A stretch of DNA of 27,644 nucleotides from assembly GCA_964586145.1 (NCBI GenBank), contig CAZPHH010000067.1, positions 1-27,644 of the forward strand, in the 5' to 3' direction. Source of the stretch: JAFGJQ01 sp964586145 (GTDB lineage Bacteria > Planctomycetota > Phycisphaerae > UBA1845). The position numbers and the translations under genes were made by a program. The notes under the pieces were generated by a model. The model saw only the letters and a program-made list of their open reading frames with translations. It ran no database searches and had not been told where the DNA came from. Numbering within the stretch: position 1 is the first letter of the stretch; every line of letters starts with the position of its first letter. Below are positions 14,743-22,671 of the stretch, piece after piece.

Positions 14743-15458
14743 GCCCCGGCGCCGGACGAGTCTGGACGCAGTTCCCATTGCCCATCCGGCGTACGCGGCG
14801 AAGATTGCGCATTGCGAGGCCGCGTTTGCGCATCAGCCCCGGCAGCCGGTGGGGCGACCGCCGGGGGCCGGGGCCGGTCGATCTCGTATCGGAGCATGCG
14901 ATACGGCCGCTGCTGAGGCCCGAAGCGGTGGTGTTCATCACCGCTCAACGTGAACCCGACTCGCTCGTAACAACGAATCGCCGGCGCGTTGTCCGGAAAC
15001 ACGATCAGCGAGATGCGCTCCGCGAAAAACTCCCCAAAGGCCGACTCCACCAGCCTCCGGACAAACGCCTGGCCCAGCCCCCGTCCACGCCACTGCGGAT
15101 CGGCAAGCACATGGCCGATCCACAGGTGCTCGTCGTTCGTCCGCATGGGATTCAACTCGCCGTACAGGCACGGCGCCTGCTGCCGGCCCGCAAAGCCCAG
15201 GTACGCCCGGCCGTTCGGCCGCACCCAGGCCAGCACCTTCGCCGGCGTCAGAGGCGGCGGGGTCGTCGGCGTGAGTTGAAACAGCTCCGCGTCATCACGC
15301 ACCCAGGAGGCCACCACCGGGGCGAACCTCGCCTCGAACAGGCGGACGACCAGCGGGTTGGCGTCTTCCACGCGTATCTCGTTTGCTTTCACCAGGGGTC
15401 CCCGGTTCGGGCTGATGCCTGACGGCACCATCGTATCGTTCGGCTGCGTCCCGTCCAT
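14724..15458 (-). CDS. GNAT-family N-acetyltransferase
   Basis: 244 aa. The acetyl-CoA-binding motif A is clear (HVLADPQWRGRGLGQAFVRR, with the RGRGLG pyrophosphate loop), followed by motif B around FPDNAPAIRCYERVGF. Such enzymes transfer an acyl group to an amine on a small molecule or protein; the acceptor cannot be predicted. The last 55-60 residues (after RMLRYEIDRP) are Pro/Ala/Arg-rich and probably disordered, so the folded domain ends near residue 187. The start is uncertain: ATG at 15458 has no good ribosome binding site, and a GTG about 22 codons later is possible. It lies 35 bp downstream of the HAD-like gene on the same strand and is probably co-transcribed. Confidence 0.82.
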   Translation of the reverse strand: MDGTQPNDTMVPSGISPNRGPLVKANEIRVEDANPLVVRLFEARFAPVVASWVRDDAELFQLTPTTPPPLTPAKVLAWVRPNGRAYLGFAGRQQAPCLYGELNPMRTNDEHLWIGHVLADPQWRGRGLGQAFVRRLVESAFGEFFAERISLIVFPDNAPAIRCYERVGFTLSGDEHHRFGPQQRPYRMLRYEIDRPRPPAVAPPAAGADAQTRPRNAQSSPRTPDGQWELRPDSSGAGAHEPGS

Positions 15459-15493
15459 GATGCCGGGAATCAGGAGTCATCGTCTGCCGGGCG

Positions 15494-16135
15494 TTACCGC
15501 CGCGCTATCTCCAGGCCGTCGGGCCCGCCCCGCATCCGTTCAAGAAGGCTTTCCAGGTCGGGGAACGTGTGCGACGCGCCGGCCTGGGTCAGGCACTTGG
15601 CGGTGCGGGGGCCGTTCGCGATGCCGACGCAGGGCAGGCCCGCATCACCGGCGGCTCGGACCAGGCGATCGTGGCCGGCCAGAACCAGGGAGCGTTCCCG
15701 GCGGTCCGCCATCACCAGAAGACATCGGACGCGATCCTCGGCAGACGCGGCCAAGCTGACGATCGGGGGCCCGATCGGGCCGAGCGGCGACAGAACCTGC
15801 TGCCGGGCGGCTGCGTTTCCGTGTAGCGTGAGCAACTGCACGGTCAGACGCGGTCGGGCGGACGTCAGCCTGGGGGCCCCGGGCTGCAGCACCATGTGTG
15901 CCACGCACTCGTCCACGTCCAGCAGGGCCGCGAATCGCTCCCGAAAAACCTTCCAGTGACGCGGCTTCGAGTCGCGGAGCAGCACGCCGTCGGACGCGGC
16001 GCTTCGCACGAGCCGCCAGAACCCGGCCGGGTCGATCCGGGCCAACCCAAGCTCGCTGACAGCCTGTTGATACGCGTGCCAGTACGCCGGCTGCACATCC
16101 AGCAGGGGACCGTCCACGTCAACAAGTAGCTTCAT
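15494..16135 (-). CDS. HAD-superfamily protein, probably catalytically altered
   Basis: 213 aa. The N-terminus LLVDVDGPLLD matches HAD motif I (DxDG), with the usual Thr after DG replaced by Pro. LLTLHGN could be motif II. The C-terminal segment aligns with the usual motif IV region (GDxxxD followed by AAxxAG-P), but here it reads AGHDRLVRAAGDAGLP, so both metal-binding acidic residues are missing from their usual places. Between them is a helical cap-like region. It may be an inactive or re-purposed HAD fold rather than a phosphatase. The ATG at 16135 has AAGG close upstream. It leads the acetyltransferase gene by 35 bp in a likely two-gene unit. The substrate is unknown. Confidence 0.65.
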   Translation of the reverse strand: MKLLVDVDGPLLDVQPAYWHAYQQAVSELGLARIDPAGFWRLVRSAASDGVLLRDSKPRHWKVFRERFAALLDVDECVAHMVLQPGAPRLTSARPRLTVQLLTLHGNAAARQQVLSPLGPIGPPIVSLAASAEDRVRCLLVMADRRERSLVLAGHDRLVRAAGDAGLPCVGIANGPRTAKCLTQAGASHTFPDLESLLERMRGGPDGLEIARR

Positions 16136-16358
16136 AGACCTTAGGGGGGCGCACTGCCGAGTGTGGTGGTGCTGCTTTGGGCAGGGGGTCGGAATACACG
16201 CGGATCAGGGCACACAGAGACTTCTGCGGGCACAGGATGCAATCCCCCGATCCTGCGGTCCCCTGTGATATGGTGTCAGGCCTCCCAAACGCCACGGGGA
16301 TGTCACACGAACCCGGTGCCTGCGATCGCCGACCGGACGGGGCCAGCCGGACCTTCGC

Positions 16359-16661
16359 TCAGCGGCCGAATTCCTCACGCAACTCGCGTTCCGCCTGGAG
16401 CCAATCCGACTCCGGATCGCCGGGTGCGCCGTTGCGCGCAAGGAATATCTTGTACGCGCGAGCCTGGACGTCCTCCATCGTGGGCTCCCGCCGGGCTGGT
16501 TTCTTCGTCTTCGGCGGCTGATCAGCCGTCACAGTCGATGAGCCGGAAACCGAAGCCGAACTGGGTCGCGTCTCGGAACCCCCGGTCGATCCGGTAGACT
16601 CCGATCGATCCGGCTTCTTCGACGCGTAAGAGTCGCTCGAATTTCTTGATTGCTTCGCCAT
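16359..16661 (-). CDS. DUF2934 domain protein
   Basis: 100 aa. The N-terminal 60 residues are Ser/Thr/Lys/Pro-rich and likely disordered. The C-terminal 40 residues match DUF2934: RAYKIFLARNGAPGDPESDW then LQAERELREEFG, the AY-x-W/E and W-x-AE-x-EL pattern seen in small proteins of planctomycetes, Nitrospira and other soil and water bacteria. The molecular role is not known. The ATG at 16661 was chosen over a longer frame back to 16934, because AGGAGA lies 8-9 bases upstream and a promoter precedes it. Confidence 0.8.
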   Translation of the reverse strand: MAKQSRNSSDSYASKKPDRSESTGSTGGSETRPSSASVSGSSTVTADQPPKTKKPARREPTMEDVQARAYKIFLARNGAPGDPESDWLQAERELREEFGR

Positions 16662-16707
16662 GGTCCGTTCTCTCCTGCTTTGCCCAAGCACAACCCGCAA
16701 TCGACCA

Positions 16708-16736
16708 TTCTTAACGCCCATCCGCCACCGCGTCAA
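16708..16736 (-). promoter_or_regulatory. Promoter of the DUF2934 gene
   Basis: On the minus strand there is TTGACG (16731-16736), a 17-nt spacer and TAAGAA (16708-16713). The transcript would start near 16701, leaving a 40-nt leader with the strong ribosome binding site. The -35 is excellent and the -10 moderate. Confidence 0.5.
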
Positions 16737-16952
16737 GGTGTGATGAGCCCGCGCGCATCTATCCTGGGGCACCCCGGCCGACCAGGATGAAAAATGCATT
16801 CCGAATACCAATCGCGTCAGTGGCCGGCGAGACCGCGGGACAGAGCGCCCACACGCAACCGGAACGCAGCCAACACCACGCTCTTGATACTGATATCGCG
16901 GTTTCCCCTGACAGCCGGAAGCCTTCGGAACCATGGGGGGCGACCCGGAGAA

Positions 16953-18377
16953 TTACGAGTCCGCGGGCTCGCCGATGGCCTGGCAGATGGCCTCCACGTC
17001 ATCAGGCACGCGGACCGGGAAGTTGGCCATGCACCCCGAAGGTGCCACCGGGTCCGGCCATTTTGCCAACTTGGCATCGATGCCTGCATGATATTTCACA
17101 GTGGCATCCGGATCCTTCAGCCCGTGGCCGGTGAGGACGCAAACCACGCGCTCATCCCGGCCGATCACCCCCTCGTCCAGCAGCAGGTGCAGTCCTGCAA
17201 CAGACGCCGCGGAGGCCGGCTCGCAGGAGTACCCGAACCGCCCGACCATGGCCTTGTGGTCCAGGATCGTCTCGTCATCCACGTGGCGGACGACCCCGTC
17301 CATGACGTCGAGGGCCCGCAGGGCCTTGGACAAGTTCACCGGCCGGTTGATCTCGATGGCGCTGGCGATGGTGCGGGCCCGCTGGCCGGCCGCGTCCATC
17401 TCCTGGTAGCGGCGGCACACAGCCTCGTCGTTGATTCTTCCTCCGTTCCAGCGGAGGTCGCGCTCGTTGTACAGCTCTTCCAGTGTGCGGGCCCCCGTCG
17501 CGTTAATGATGGCCAGGCGCGGAACCCTCGGCACCAGGCCGAGTTGCAGCAACTCCATCCAGGCCTTGCCGAAGGCGCTGCTGTTGCCCAGGTTCCCGCC
17601 GGGCACGACGATCCAGTCCGGCACCTCCCAATCCAGGCCTTCCAGCACCCGGTACATGATGCTTTTCTGGCCTTCCAGCCGGAACGGGTTGAGCGAGTTC
17701 AGCAGGTACATGCCCAGCCGGTCGGACAGCTCCACCACCCGGCGCATGCAGGCGTCGAAATCGCCCTCGATCTGAAGGGTCGCTGCTCCGTGATCCAGGG
17801 CCTGGGACAGCTTGCCGTACGCGATCTTGCCGCTGCCGATGAACACGATGCCCTGGACCGGCGGCTCGCCCGGCGGAGCGGCCATGGAGGCGTACATCGC
17901 CATGGACGCACTGGTATTGCCGGTCGAGGCGCACGCCACCCGCCGGCGGCGGAGGAACCGGGCCATGGTGAACCCGGCCGTCATGCCGTTGTCCTTGAAG
18001 CTGCCGGAGGGGTTGAATCCCTCGTATTGCAGGTACAAACAGCCCTGCTTTACCTTGAGAAGATTCGCCAGCCGGTCCGCCTGCTGGAGCGTGGTCCGGC
18101 CCTCCCCCACGGTCACGATGTCGTCCAGGCGGGCGAAGGGCAGCAGCTCCCGGAACCGCCAGACCCCGCTGTAATCCGCCCGCCCGACCAGGTGCCGCCC
18201 GGAGGTGCCCCACCGCCGCTCGAAGGCCCGGAGGCTCCGGGGCACGCTCAGCTTGTCCCAGTCGTACGCAACGTCAAGCAGCCCCCCGCACTTGCGGCAT
18301 TTGAACCGCACTTCGTCCAGGGCGAAGGTCTCGCCGCAATCGGCCCGGATGCACTGTTGGTACGCGTGTTCCTGCAT
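16953..18377 (-). CDS. thrC: Threonine synthase
   Basis: 474 aa. This PLP enzyme converts O-phospho-L-homoserine to L-threonine, the last step of threonine synthesis, in the cytosol. The N-terminus has a small zinc-knuckle-like cluster (C10, C14, C27, C30), as in one group of bacterial ThrC. The PLP lysine is K128 in NPSGSFKDNGMTAG, followed by the substrate-contact ASTGNTSASMAMYA and the phosphate-binding loop GGNLGNSSAFGK. The ATG at 18377 has GGAAG at fair distance upstream; ATG at 18413 (12 residues longer) lacks a site. No thrA or thrB lies nearby, so the pathway genes are scattered. It diverges from the YcxB-like gene across 98 bp. Other fold-II PLP enzymes are possible, but the motifs favour ThrC. 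Confidence 0.92.
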   Translation of the reverse strand: MQEHAYQQCIRADCGETFALDEVRFKCRKCGGLLDVAYDWDKLSVPRSLRAFERRWGTSGRHLVGRADYSGVWRFRELLPFARLDDIVTVGEGRTTLQQADRLANLLKVKQGCLYLQYEGFNPSGSFKDNGMTAGFTMARFLRRRRVACASTGNTSASMAMYASMAAPPGEPPVQGIVFIGSGKIAYGKLSQALDHGAATLQIEGDFDACMRRVVELSDRLGMYLLNSLNPFRLEGQKSIMYRVLEGLDWEVPDWIVVPGGNLGNSSAFGKAWMELLQLGLVPRVPRLAIINATGARTLEELYNERDLRWNGGRINDEAVCRRYQEMDAAGQRARTIASAIEINRPVNLSKALRALDVMDGVVRHVDDETILDHKAMVGRFGYSCEPASAASVAGLHLLLDEGVIGRDERVVCVLTGHGLKDPDATVKYHAGIDAKLAKWPDPVAPSGCMANFPVRVPDDVEAICQAIGEPADS

Positions 18378-18475
18378 AACCCCATCTTCCGGCCAAGCGT
18401 CGGTTCTGTCCATACGGGCGAGCGTGCCGCGTGGAGCTTCCCCCCACGGCGGGTTGCCGGGCGTAGCGGGCCGAG

Positions 18476-19081
18476 ATGCTGGGAGGTAAGCTGGAGCAGC
18501 CGCGAGGGGAGCGAGGGACCAGGACGTCCCGCTTGATTCTGCAGGAGTCTCGTGCAGAGCGGGTCTGGCACGCGTTCGACGCACGAAGCCGGTATGACAG
18601 CATGATTGGGAACTCGGCCGCAATCTGCGTCGCGGTTTGGGCCATGGCCTGCATTGCGGTCACGCTGATCCTGAGGTCAAAGGGGTTTCGACTACCCGTA
18701 AGTCCGGTTCTCTTGCCACTGCTTCTCTTCGTCCTCGTCCCGCCGGTGATGATTGTCATGCTCCTCTTCATGGTTCTTGTTTATCCAATCCTGGCGATCC
18801 GCTATTCCCTGGGTCTCGATCGCGCCGCCCGGTCCGCGACGCACGCGACGTACGACGAAAACGGCGTGACCGTCTGTCGAGCGGATTCATCACAACAACG
18901 AACCCTTGCGTGGGCGGACATCCGGGAATGCCAAGAGGTCTTCAGCGGGCCGTATTGGGTCTATCGGTTGAACCTTGCTTCCGGCGAGCGTGTTCCTGTC
19001 GATTGGCTGGACGGCGCGGTTGTAGAGGAGATGGGCCGCCGCGGGGTTCGTCTTGTTTCCGAACGCCGACCGTCGAAGTAG
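18476..19081 (+). CDS. Two-pass membrane protein with YcxB-like C-terminal domain
   Basis: 201 aa. Two hydrophobic spans are seen (about 46-66 and 75-107, the second possibly kinked by VPP). The soluble C-terminal part (ATYDENGVTVCRADSS, then WADIRECQEVFSGPYWVYRL) follows the YcxB pattern of small bacterial membrane proteins. Its role is unknown. The segment before the first span (LILQESRAERVWHAFDARSRY) resembles the usual N-terminal lead of that family, which favours a start upstream of it, such as ATG at 18476. ATG at 18602 would give a 159-residue version with the first span at the extreme N-terminus. Neither start has a clear ribosome binding site. Confidence 0.65.
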   Translation: MLGGKLEQPRGERGTRTSRLILQESRAERVWHAFDARSRYDSMIGNSAAICVAVWAMACIAVTLILRSKGFRLPVSPVLLPLLLFVLVPPVMIVMLLFMVLVYPILAIRYSLGLDRAARSATHATYDENGVTVCRADSSQQRTLAWADIRECQEVFSGPYWVYRLNLASGERVPVDWLDGAVVEEMGRRGVRLVSERRPSK

Positions 19082-19171
19082 ATGGGATGTGGGCCGGGCG
19101 GAGCCGGTCTTGTGCGCCCGCAACCGCTGTCCAGGCGTAGAGTGAGCCGCGGCCGATGGGGGGGAGCCAGA

Positions 19172-19395
19172 GACCGGCTGGAAAGCCGGTCCCACAGATG
19201 GCAGAGACCGGCTGGAAAGCCGGTCCCACAGGTGAGGTGGAAAGCCGGTCCCACAGATGGCAGAAACCGGCTGGAAAGCCGGTCCCACAGGTGAGGTGGA
19301 AAGCCGGTCCCACAGATGGCAGAAACCGGCTGGAAAGCCGGTCCCACAGGTGAGGTGGCAAGCCGGTCCCACAGGGGAAAGCCGGTTCGCTCAGT
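19172..19395. repeat. 59-bp-period tandem array of GNRA-loop hairpins
   Basis: Within the 467-bp gene-free stretch 19082-19548, the element ACCGGCTGGAAAGCCGGT (7-bp stem, GGAA tetraloop) occurs at 19173, 19207, 19266 and 19325, followed each time by CCCACA. The last three mark a 59-bp period that also contains a half-element (GGTGAGGTGGAAAGCCGGTC). The array ends in decayed half copies near 19350-19395. It lies between the YcxB-like gene and a lipoprotein gene. Open frames through it, such as the minus-strand one rich in GPAFQPVS-like residues, are artefacts. This resembles dispersed intergenic hairpin repeats of large genomes. Function unknown. Confidence 0.9.
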
Positions 19396-19548
19396 GTTCT
19401 CTTGCCGCGGAATCACGCCGGGCGTTGAACAGGACGGGGTCCCACGGTAGTTTGAGGCGGAAGTCAGCAACACGGCGCGCGATGGGAGTCCGGACGCGCG
19501 TCCGGCACGCAACGCCGGCGTCGTGGCCGCAACGAAAGGGGGGTTCGG

Positions 19549-19980
19549 ATGATACGACGAATGCGATGGAGTCTGGCCGTGCTCCTGGCCCTGGCGGCCG
19601 GATGCGGGGCGGTGCAGAGGATCATCTCCAGCGGCAGCCAGACGTCCATCCGCCTGGTCAACGCGGCGGACTACCCCGTGGACGTGGTGCTCTACTACGG
19701 CAGCACGCAGGAGACCGTCCGCGCGATCCTCAAGAACACGGGGACCCGGGTGGAACGGCGCCTGTCGCCCGGTGAGGAAACATCACTTTCTCGCAAATGC
19801 GATGCTCTCCAGGCCGTCATGATCGACGAAGCGGACCTGGACGTGGCCCTGGGTCTGGGTCCGAACGCGGATACCCGCGTTCACCGCGACGGCCGCGATT
19901 TCAACTGTGGTGACATTGTAGTGTTCACCTTCCGGAATGCAGGTGTGACGGAGCTGAACATCAGCGTGAGCGTGGAATGA
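19549..19980 (+). CDS. Lipoprotein of unknown function
   Basis: 143 aa. An N-terminal signal (MIRRMRWSLAVLLALAAGC) ends in a lipobox with Cys19. The mature part begins with a short linker and then a probable all-beta domain (SIRLVNAADYPVDVVLYYG, and ending VFTFRNAGVTELNISVSVE). Two further Cys (in SRKCDALQ and FNCGDIV) could form a disulfide in the periplasm. No family was recognised. A purine-rich GGGGGG lies 5 bases before the ATG. The gene follows the hairpin array and precedes the CoaB-type gene by 76 bp, so it may be co-transcribed with it, without an obvious functional link. Confidence 0.8.
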   Translation: MIRRMRWSLAVLLALAAGCGAVQRIISSGSQTSIRLVNAADYPVDVVLYYGSTQETVRAILKNTGTRVERRLSPGEETSLSRKCDALQAVMIDEADLDVALGLGPNADTRVHRDGRDFNCGDIVVFTFRNAGVTELNISVSVE

Positions 19981-20056
19981 TGCGGCGCGGATGGCTCGGT
20001 ACGTCTTCGCGGCGTCGGCAGCCCGGCCCGCGACCGAAATCGGAGTGTCCCGGCTC

Positions 20057-20686
20057 ATGATGCGGATTCTCGTCAACGCCGGACCGACGCGGGAACACAT
20101 CGATACGGTTCGCTACATCTCCAACGCGTCCACCGGACGCATGGGATACGCCATCGCGGCCCGGGCCGCGGACCTGGGCCACACCGTGACGCTGGTCTCG
20201 GGCCCGGTCGGCCTGGCCCCGCCCCGGAGCGTGCATCTCATCGAGGTCGTGTCCGCCGCGGAGATGTTCGACGCCTGCGTGCGTGCCTTCGCCGACTGCG
20301 ACGCCGCCGTGCTGACCGCCGCCGTCTGTGACTACCGACCGGCCGTTCGCCACGAGCAGAAATTGAAGAAGCAGGCGGTCCCGCTCACCCTGGCCCTGGA
20401 GCCCACGCCGGACATCGCGGCCCATCTCGGCGCCGTCAAGGGATCCCGCGTGGTCGTCGCCTTCGCCCTGGAAGACCACGACGCCCAAGCACATGCGGAG
20501 AGGAAACTTCAGGAAAAACAAGCCGATGCCGTCATCCTGAATTCGCCGGACAACATCGGCGGGGACCACGCCGCCATCTCCATCCTCACCGCGGACGGAC
20601 AGTGGTCGCCCACCATCGAGGGCGCCAAGGACGAGGTCGCGGCCGAGATCCTGCGCCTGGTCGGTCAGCTCTGCCGGCGAACCTGA
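20057..20686 (+). CDS. coaB: Phosphopantothenate-cysteine ligase (stand-alone CoaB domain)
   Basis: 209 aa. CoaB joins cysteine to 4'-phosphopantothenate after nucleotide activation, the second step from pantothenate to coenzyme A. The family hallmarks are present: MRILVNAGPTREHID, VRYISNASTGRMG (nucleotide/acyl-intermediate loop with the conserved Asn), TAAVCDYRP, and FALED near the usual FALET. The conserved lysine region KLKKQ and ILNSPDNIGGD follow. Most bacteria fuse this domain behind the CoaC decarboxylase; here no CoaC domain is present and none is encoded nearby, so coaC must be elsewhere. ATG at 20057 is preferred because the family starts right before RILVNAGPTRE; an in-frame ATG at 19991 adds 22 unconserved residues. 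The ribosome binding site is weak (GGAG 11 bases upstream). Confidence 0.85.
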   Translation: MMRILVNAGPTREHIDTVRYISNASTGRMGYAIAARAADLGHTVTLVSGPVGLAPPRSVHLIEVVSAAEMFDACVRAFADCDAAVLTAAVCDYRPAVRHEQKLKKQAVPLTLALEPTPDIAAHLGAVKGSRVVVAFALEDHDAQAHAERKLQEKQADAVILNSPDNIGGDHAAISILTADGQWSPTIEGAKDEVAAEILRLVGQLCRRT

Positions 20687-20705
20687 TCTGACCCCGTCCG
20701 GAAAA

Positions 20706-20728
20706 GCGCTGTCTATCCGTCAGAGCGC
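20706..20728 (+). terminator. Weak hairpin downstream of coaB
   Basis: GCGCT-GT-CT pairs with AGAGCGC (7 bp with a 2-nt bulge, 7-nt loop) 20 bp after the coaB stop. No T-tract follows, so this is only a possible terminator. Confidence 0.25.
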
Positions 20729-20844
20729 CCATCCAATCGTGCGCCCAAACGCGGGTTCGTTGCGTCACAGGTGAATCTGGGCGAAATGGGTAACTGTTGA
20801 GGATGGCAAGGGAGCGAAAACCCAGCCGCGACTCACAAGCGGGT

Positions 20845-20872
20845 TTGACACGCGCGCGCTCCCAGATAGACT
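20845..20872 (+). promoter_or_regulatory. Sigma70-like promoter with no adjacent gene
   Basis: A consensus TTGACA (20845-20850), a 16-nt spacer and TAGACT (20867-20872). Transcription would begin near 20879, some 440 nt before the next start codon (21320). It may drive the glycan operon with a long leader or a separate RNA. Confidence 0.55.
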
Positions 20873-21319
20873 GATTCCGCCGCGAGGCTGCGTTCTGAAT
20901 CCGACGCCACGGAGTTGGCAGACGACATCGAGTGCCCGTCGGCCCAAGACACCTTCACGATGGCCGGGCCATGCCGCGGTGATCCCGAAAGAGTCGTTCG
21001 TTCACGAAGCAGATACGTGTTGTGGGTGGGGTGAGGCGGTCAGGTGAGTCGGCGTCCGTGCGAATGCGGGCGACGGGGCGACTGCGCCCGGTGGGCGGTG
21101 AGCGGTGAATGAGGTGGGGGACGAACCGGCGTGTGGGGCCGCAGGGGCATCAACTGCCGTGCCCCGGCTCGACGCCGGGTCGTCGCGCCTTCCCGAATGG
21201 CCGGCAAGACGGATGGACGGATGGCCCCACGGCGCACGTTGCATCCGACGCTTCGACAGGCCGCACCGCACGGCCCGGGCTGACTCAGTGGCCGGGCACG
21301 GAGGAACCAGGGTGCGCTG

Positions 21320-22600
21320 ATGAAGGTCCTGATGTTTGGGTGGGAGTTCCCCCCGTTCATCTCCGGCGGCCTCGGAACAGCCTGCTACGGGCTGACGAGG
21401 GCCATGACCGCGCTGGGGGCGGAGGTCGTCTTCGTCCTGCCCCATGCGGTCGAGGCCTCGCACAGCTCCCACGTCACCCTCCTGACACCCGAAGGCCCGG
21501 TCGTCCCCGAGACGGCGGACTCCACCCAGCCCATCCGCATCCTGGCCGAGCCGCCGGACAGCGCCTATGCACGCCCCGCCGGGCCGAAGGAACCGCCCGC
21601 GCAGACCCGGCGACCGCGCCGCGCGCCCAGCTCCGTCAAGCCCGGCTCCGTTGTGCGCAGCCATTACGGCGGCGATCTGTTCAGCGAGGTGGATCGATAT
21701 GCCGCAATGGCCTGCGAAATCATCGAGGGCTATGACTTCGACGTGATCCATGCCCACGACTGGCTGACCTACCGGGCCGGCCAGGTCGTCGCCGCTCGCA
21801 CCGGCCGGCCGTTCATCGTCCACGTGCACTCCACCGAGTTTGACCGCAGCGGCGAGCACGTGAACCAGCGCATCTACGACATCGAGCGCGAAGGCATGGA
21901 GAAGGCGAACCACGTCATCGCGGTCAGCCGACTCACCAAAGACATCATCGTCCGCCGCTATGAAATCCCCCCCGAGAAGGTCACCGTGGTGTACAACGCG
22001 ATTGACACCAACGGCTTTCAGCCGCCGGATGAACCGGTCCGTCTGTTCGGCACGGAGCGGGTCGTGTTGTTCATGGGCCGCATCACCATGCAGAAGGGGC
22101 CGGAGTACTTCGTGGCCGCCGCCCGGCGGGTGCTCGAGCGAATGCCCGACGTCCGCTTCGTCATCGCCGGCAGCGGCGACCTGGCGGGCCCAATCGTGGA
22201 GATGGTGGCCCGCGAGGGCCTGGGCCGCAGGATCGTCTTCACCGGGTTTCTGCGAGGGGCCGACGTGGAACGCGTGTTCCGGGCTGCGGACCTGTTTGTC
22301 ATGCCGTCCGTGTCGGAACCGTTCGGCCTGGTGCCGCTGGAGGCCCTGGCCCATGGCGTGCCCGTCATCATCTCCAAACAGTCCGGAGTGGCCGAGATTC
22401 TGCGCAGCGCCCCAAAAGTGGACTTCTGGGACACCCACCGGCTGGCGGACCTGATCCTGGCCATCCTGGAGCGCCCCGGGCTGCACGCCTTTCTGCGGCG
22501 CCAGGGCATGATTGAACTTTCCCACCTGCGCTGGGAGAATTCCGCCCGGGACTGCCTGGCCCTGTACGATCGACTCGTGCGGGCCGCGAGCGGGCCGTAA
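21320..22600 (+). CDS. Glycogen-synthase-like GT4 glycosyltransferase
   Basis: 426 aa, GT-B fold, family GT4/GT5-like. The N-terminal domain opens with MKVLMFGWEFPPFISGGLGT, where the GGLG loop contacts the sugar-nucleotide phosphates, and has VIHAHDWLTY. A Pro/Arg-rich insertion covers about residues 65-115. The C-terminal domain contains VVLFMGRITMQKGPEYFV and the EX7E motif (E333 and E341 in SEPFGLVPLE). These proteins usually extend alpha-1,4-glucan chains from ADP- or UDP-glucose, but the donor and acceptor are not certain. The ATG at 21320 has AGGG seven bases upstream. The next gene, a GH57 amylase, begins 71 bp later on the same strand, supporting a role in storage or surface alpha-glucan metabolism. 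Confidence 0.88.
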   Translation: MKVLMFGWEFPPFISGGLGTACYGLTRAMTALGAEVVFVLPHAVEASHSSHVTLLTPEGPVVPETADSTQPIRILAEPPDSAYARPAGPKEPPAQTRRPRRAPSSVKPGSVVRSHYGGDLFSEVDRYAAMACEIIEGYDFDVIHAHDWLTYRAGQVVAARTGRPFIVHVHSTEFDRSGEHVNQRIYDIEREGMEKANHVIAVSRLTKDIIVRRYEIPPEKVTVVYNAIDTNGFQPPDEPVRLFGTERVVLFMGRITMQKGPEYFVAAARRVLERMPDVRFVIAGSGDLAGPIVEMVAREGLGRRIVFTGFLRGADVERVFRAADLFVMPSVSEPFGLVPLEALAHGVPVIISKQSGVAEILRSAPKVDFWDTHRLADLILAILERPGLHAFLRRQGMIELSHLRWENSARDCLALYDRLVRAASGP

Positions 22601-22671
22601 CGCAAACGCCGACTGCGGGGTCGCGCCCCGTGGGCGGCTCCGGATGCTCCCTGCCGCGGGCTGGAGGCGCG

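Larger units (their letters stand above)
20687..21319. other. 633-bp gene-free region
   Basis: No convincing coding frame was seen on either strand. It contains a weak hairpin after coaB (20706-20728), a good sigma70-like promoter (20845-20872), a palindrome ATGGCCGGGCCAT (20960-20972) and a stem CCCGG...CCGGG (21274-21296) just before the ribosome binding site of the glycosyltransferase. It could be a long leader of the glycan operon or hold a small RNA. Confidence 0.6.

Noticed and set aside
13442..14941. 499-codon minus-strand frame across the permease and mini-lipoprotein
   Set aside because: It is low-complexity and basic, overlaps three supported genes and has no start signal.
19172..19395. 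Regular repeats resembling a CRISPR array
   Set aside because: The intervening sequences repeat as well, giving a composite 59-bp tandem unit, and there are no unique spacers, leader or cas genes.
18890..19512. Minus-strand frames of about 140-180 residues rich in GPAFQPVS and WDRLSSR
   Set aside because: They are translations of the hairpin repeat in three frames, with no ribosome binding site or domain.
21105..21320. Short plus-strand frame just before the glycosyltransferase
   Set aside because: Its composition is random-looking, it has no ribosome binding site and it ends at the start of the real gene.
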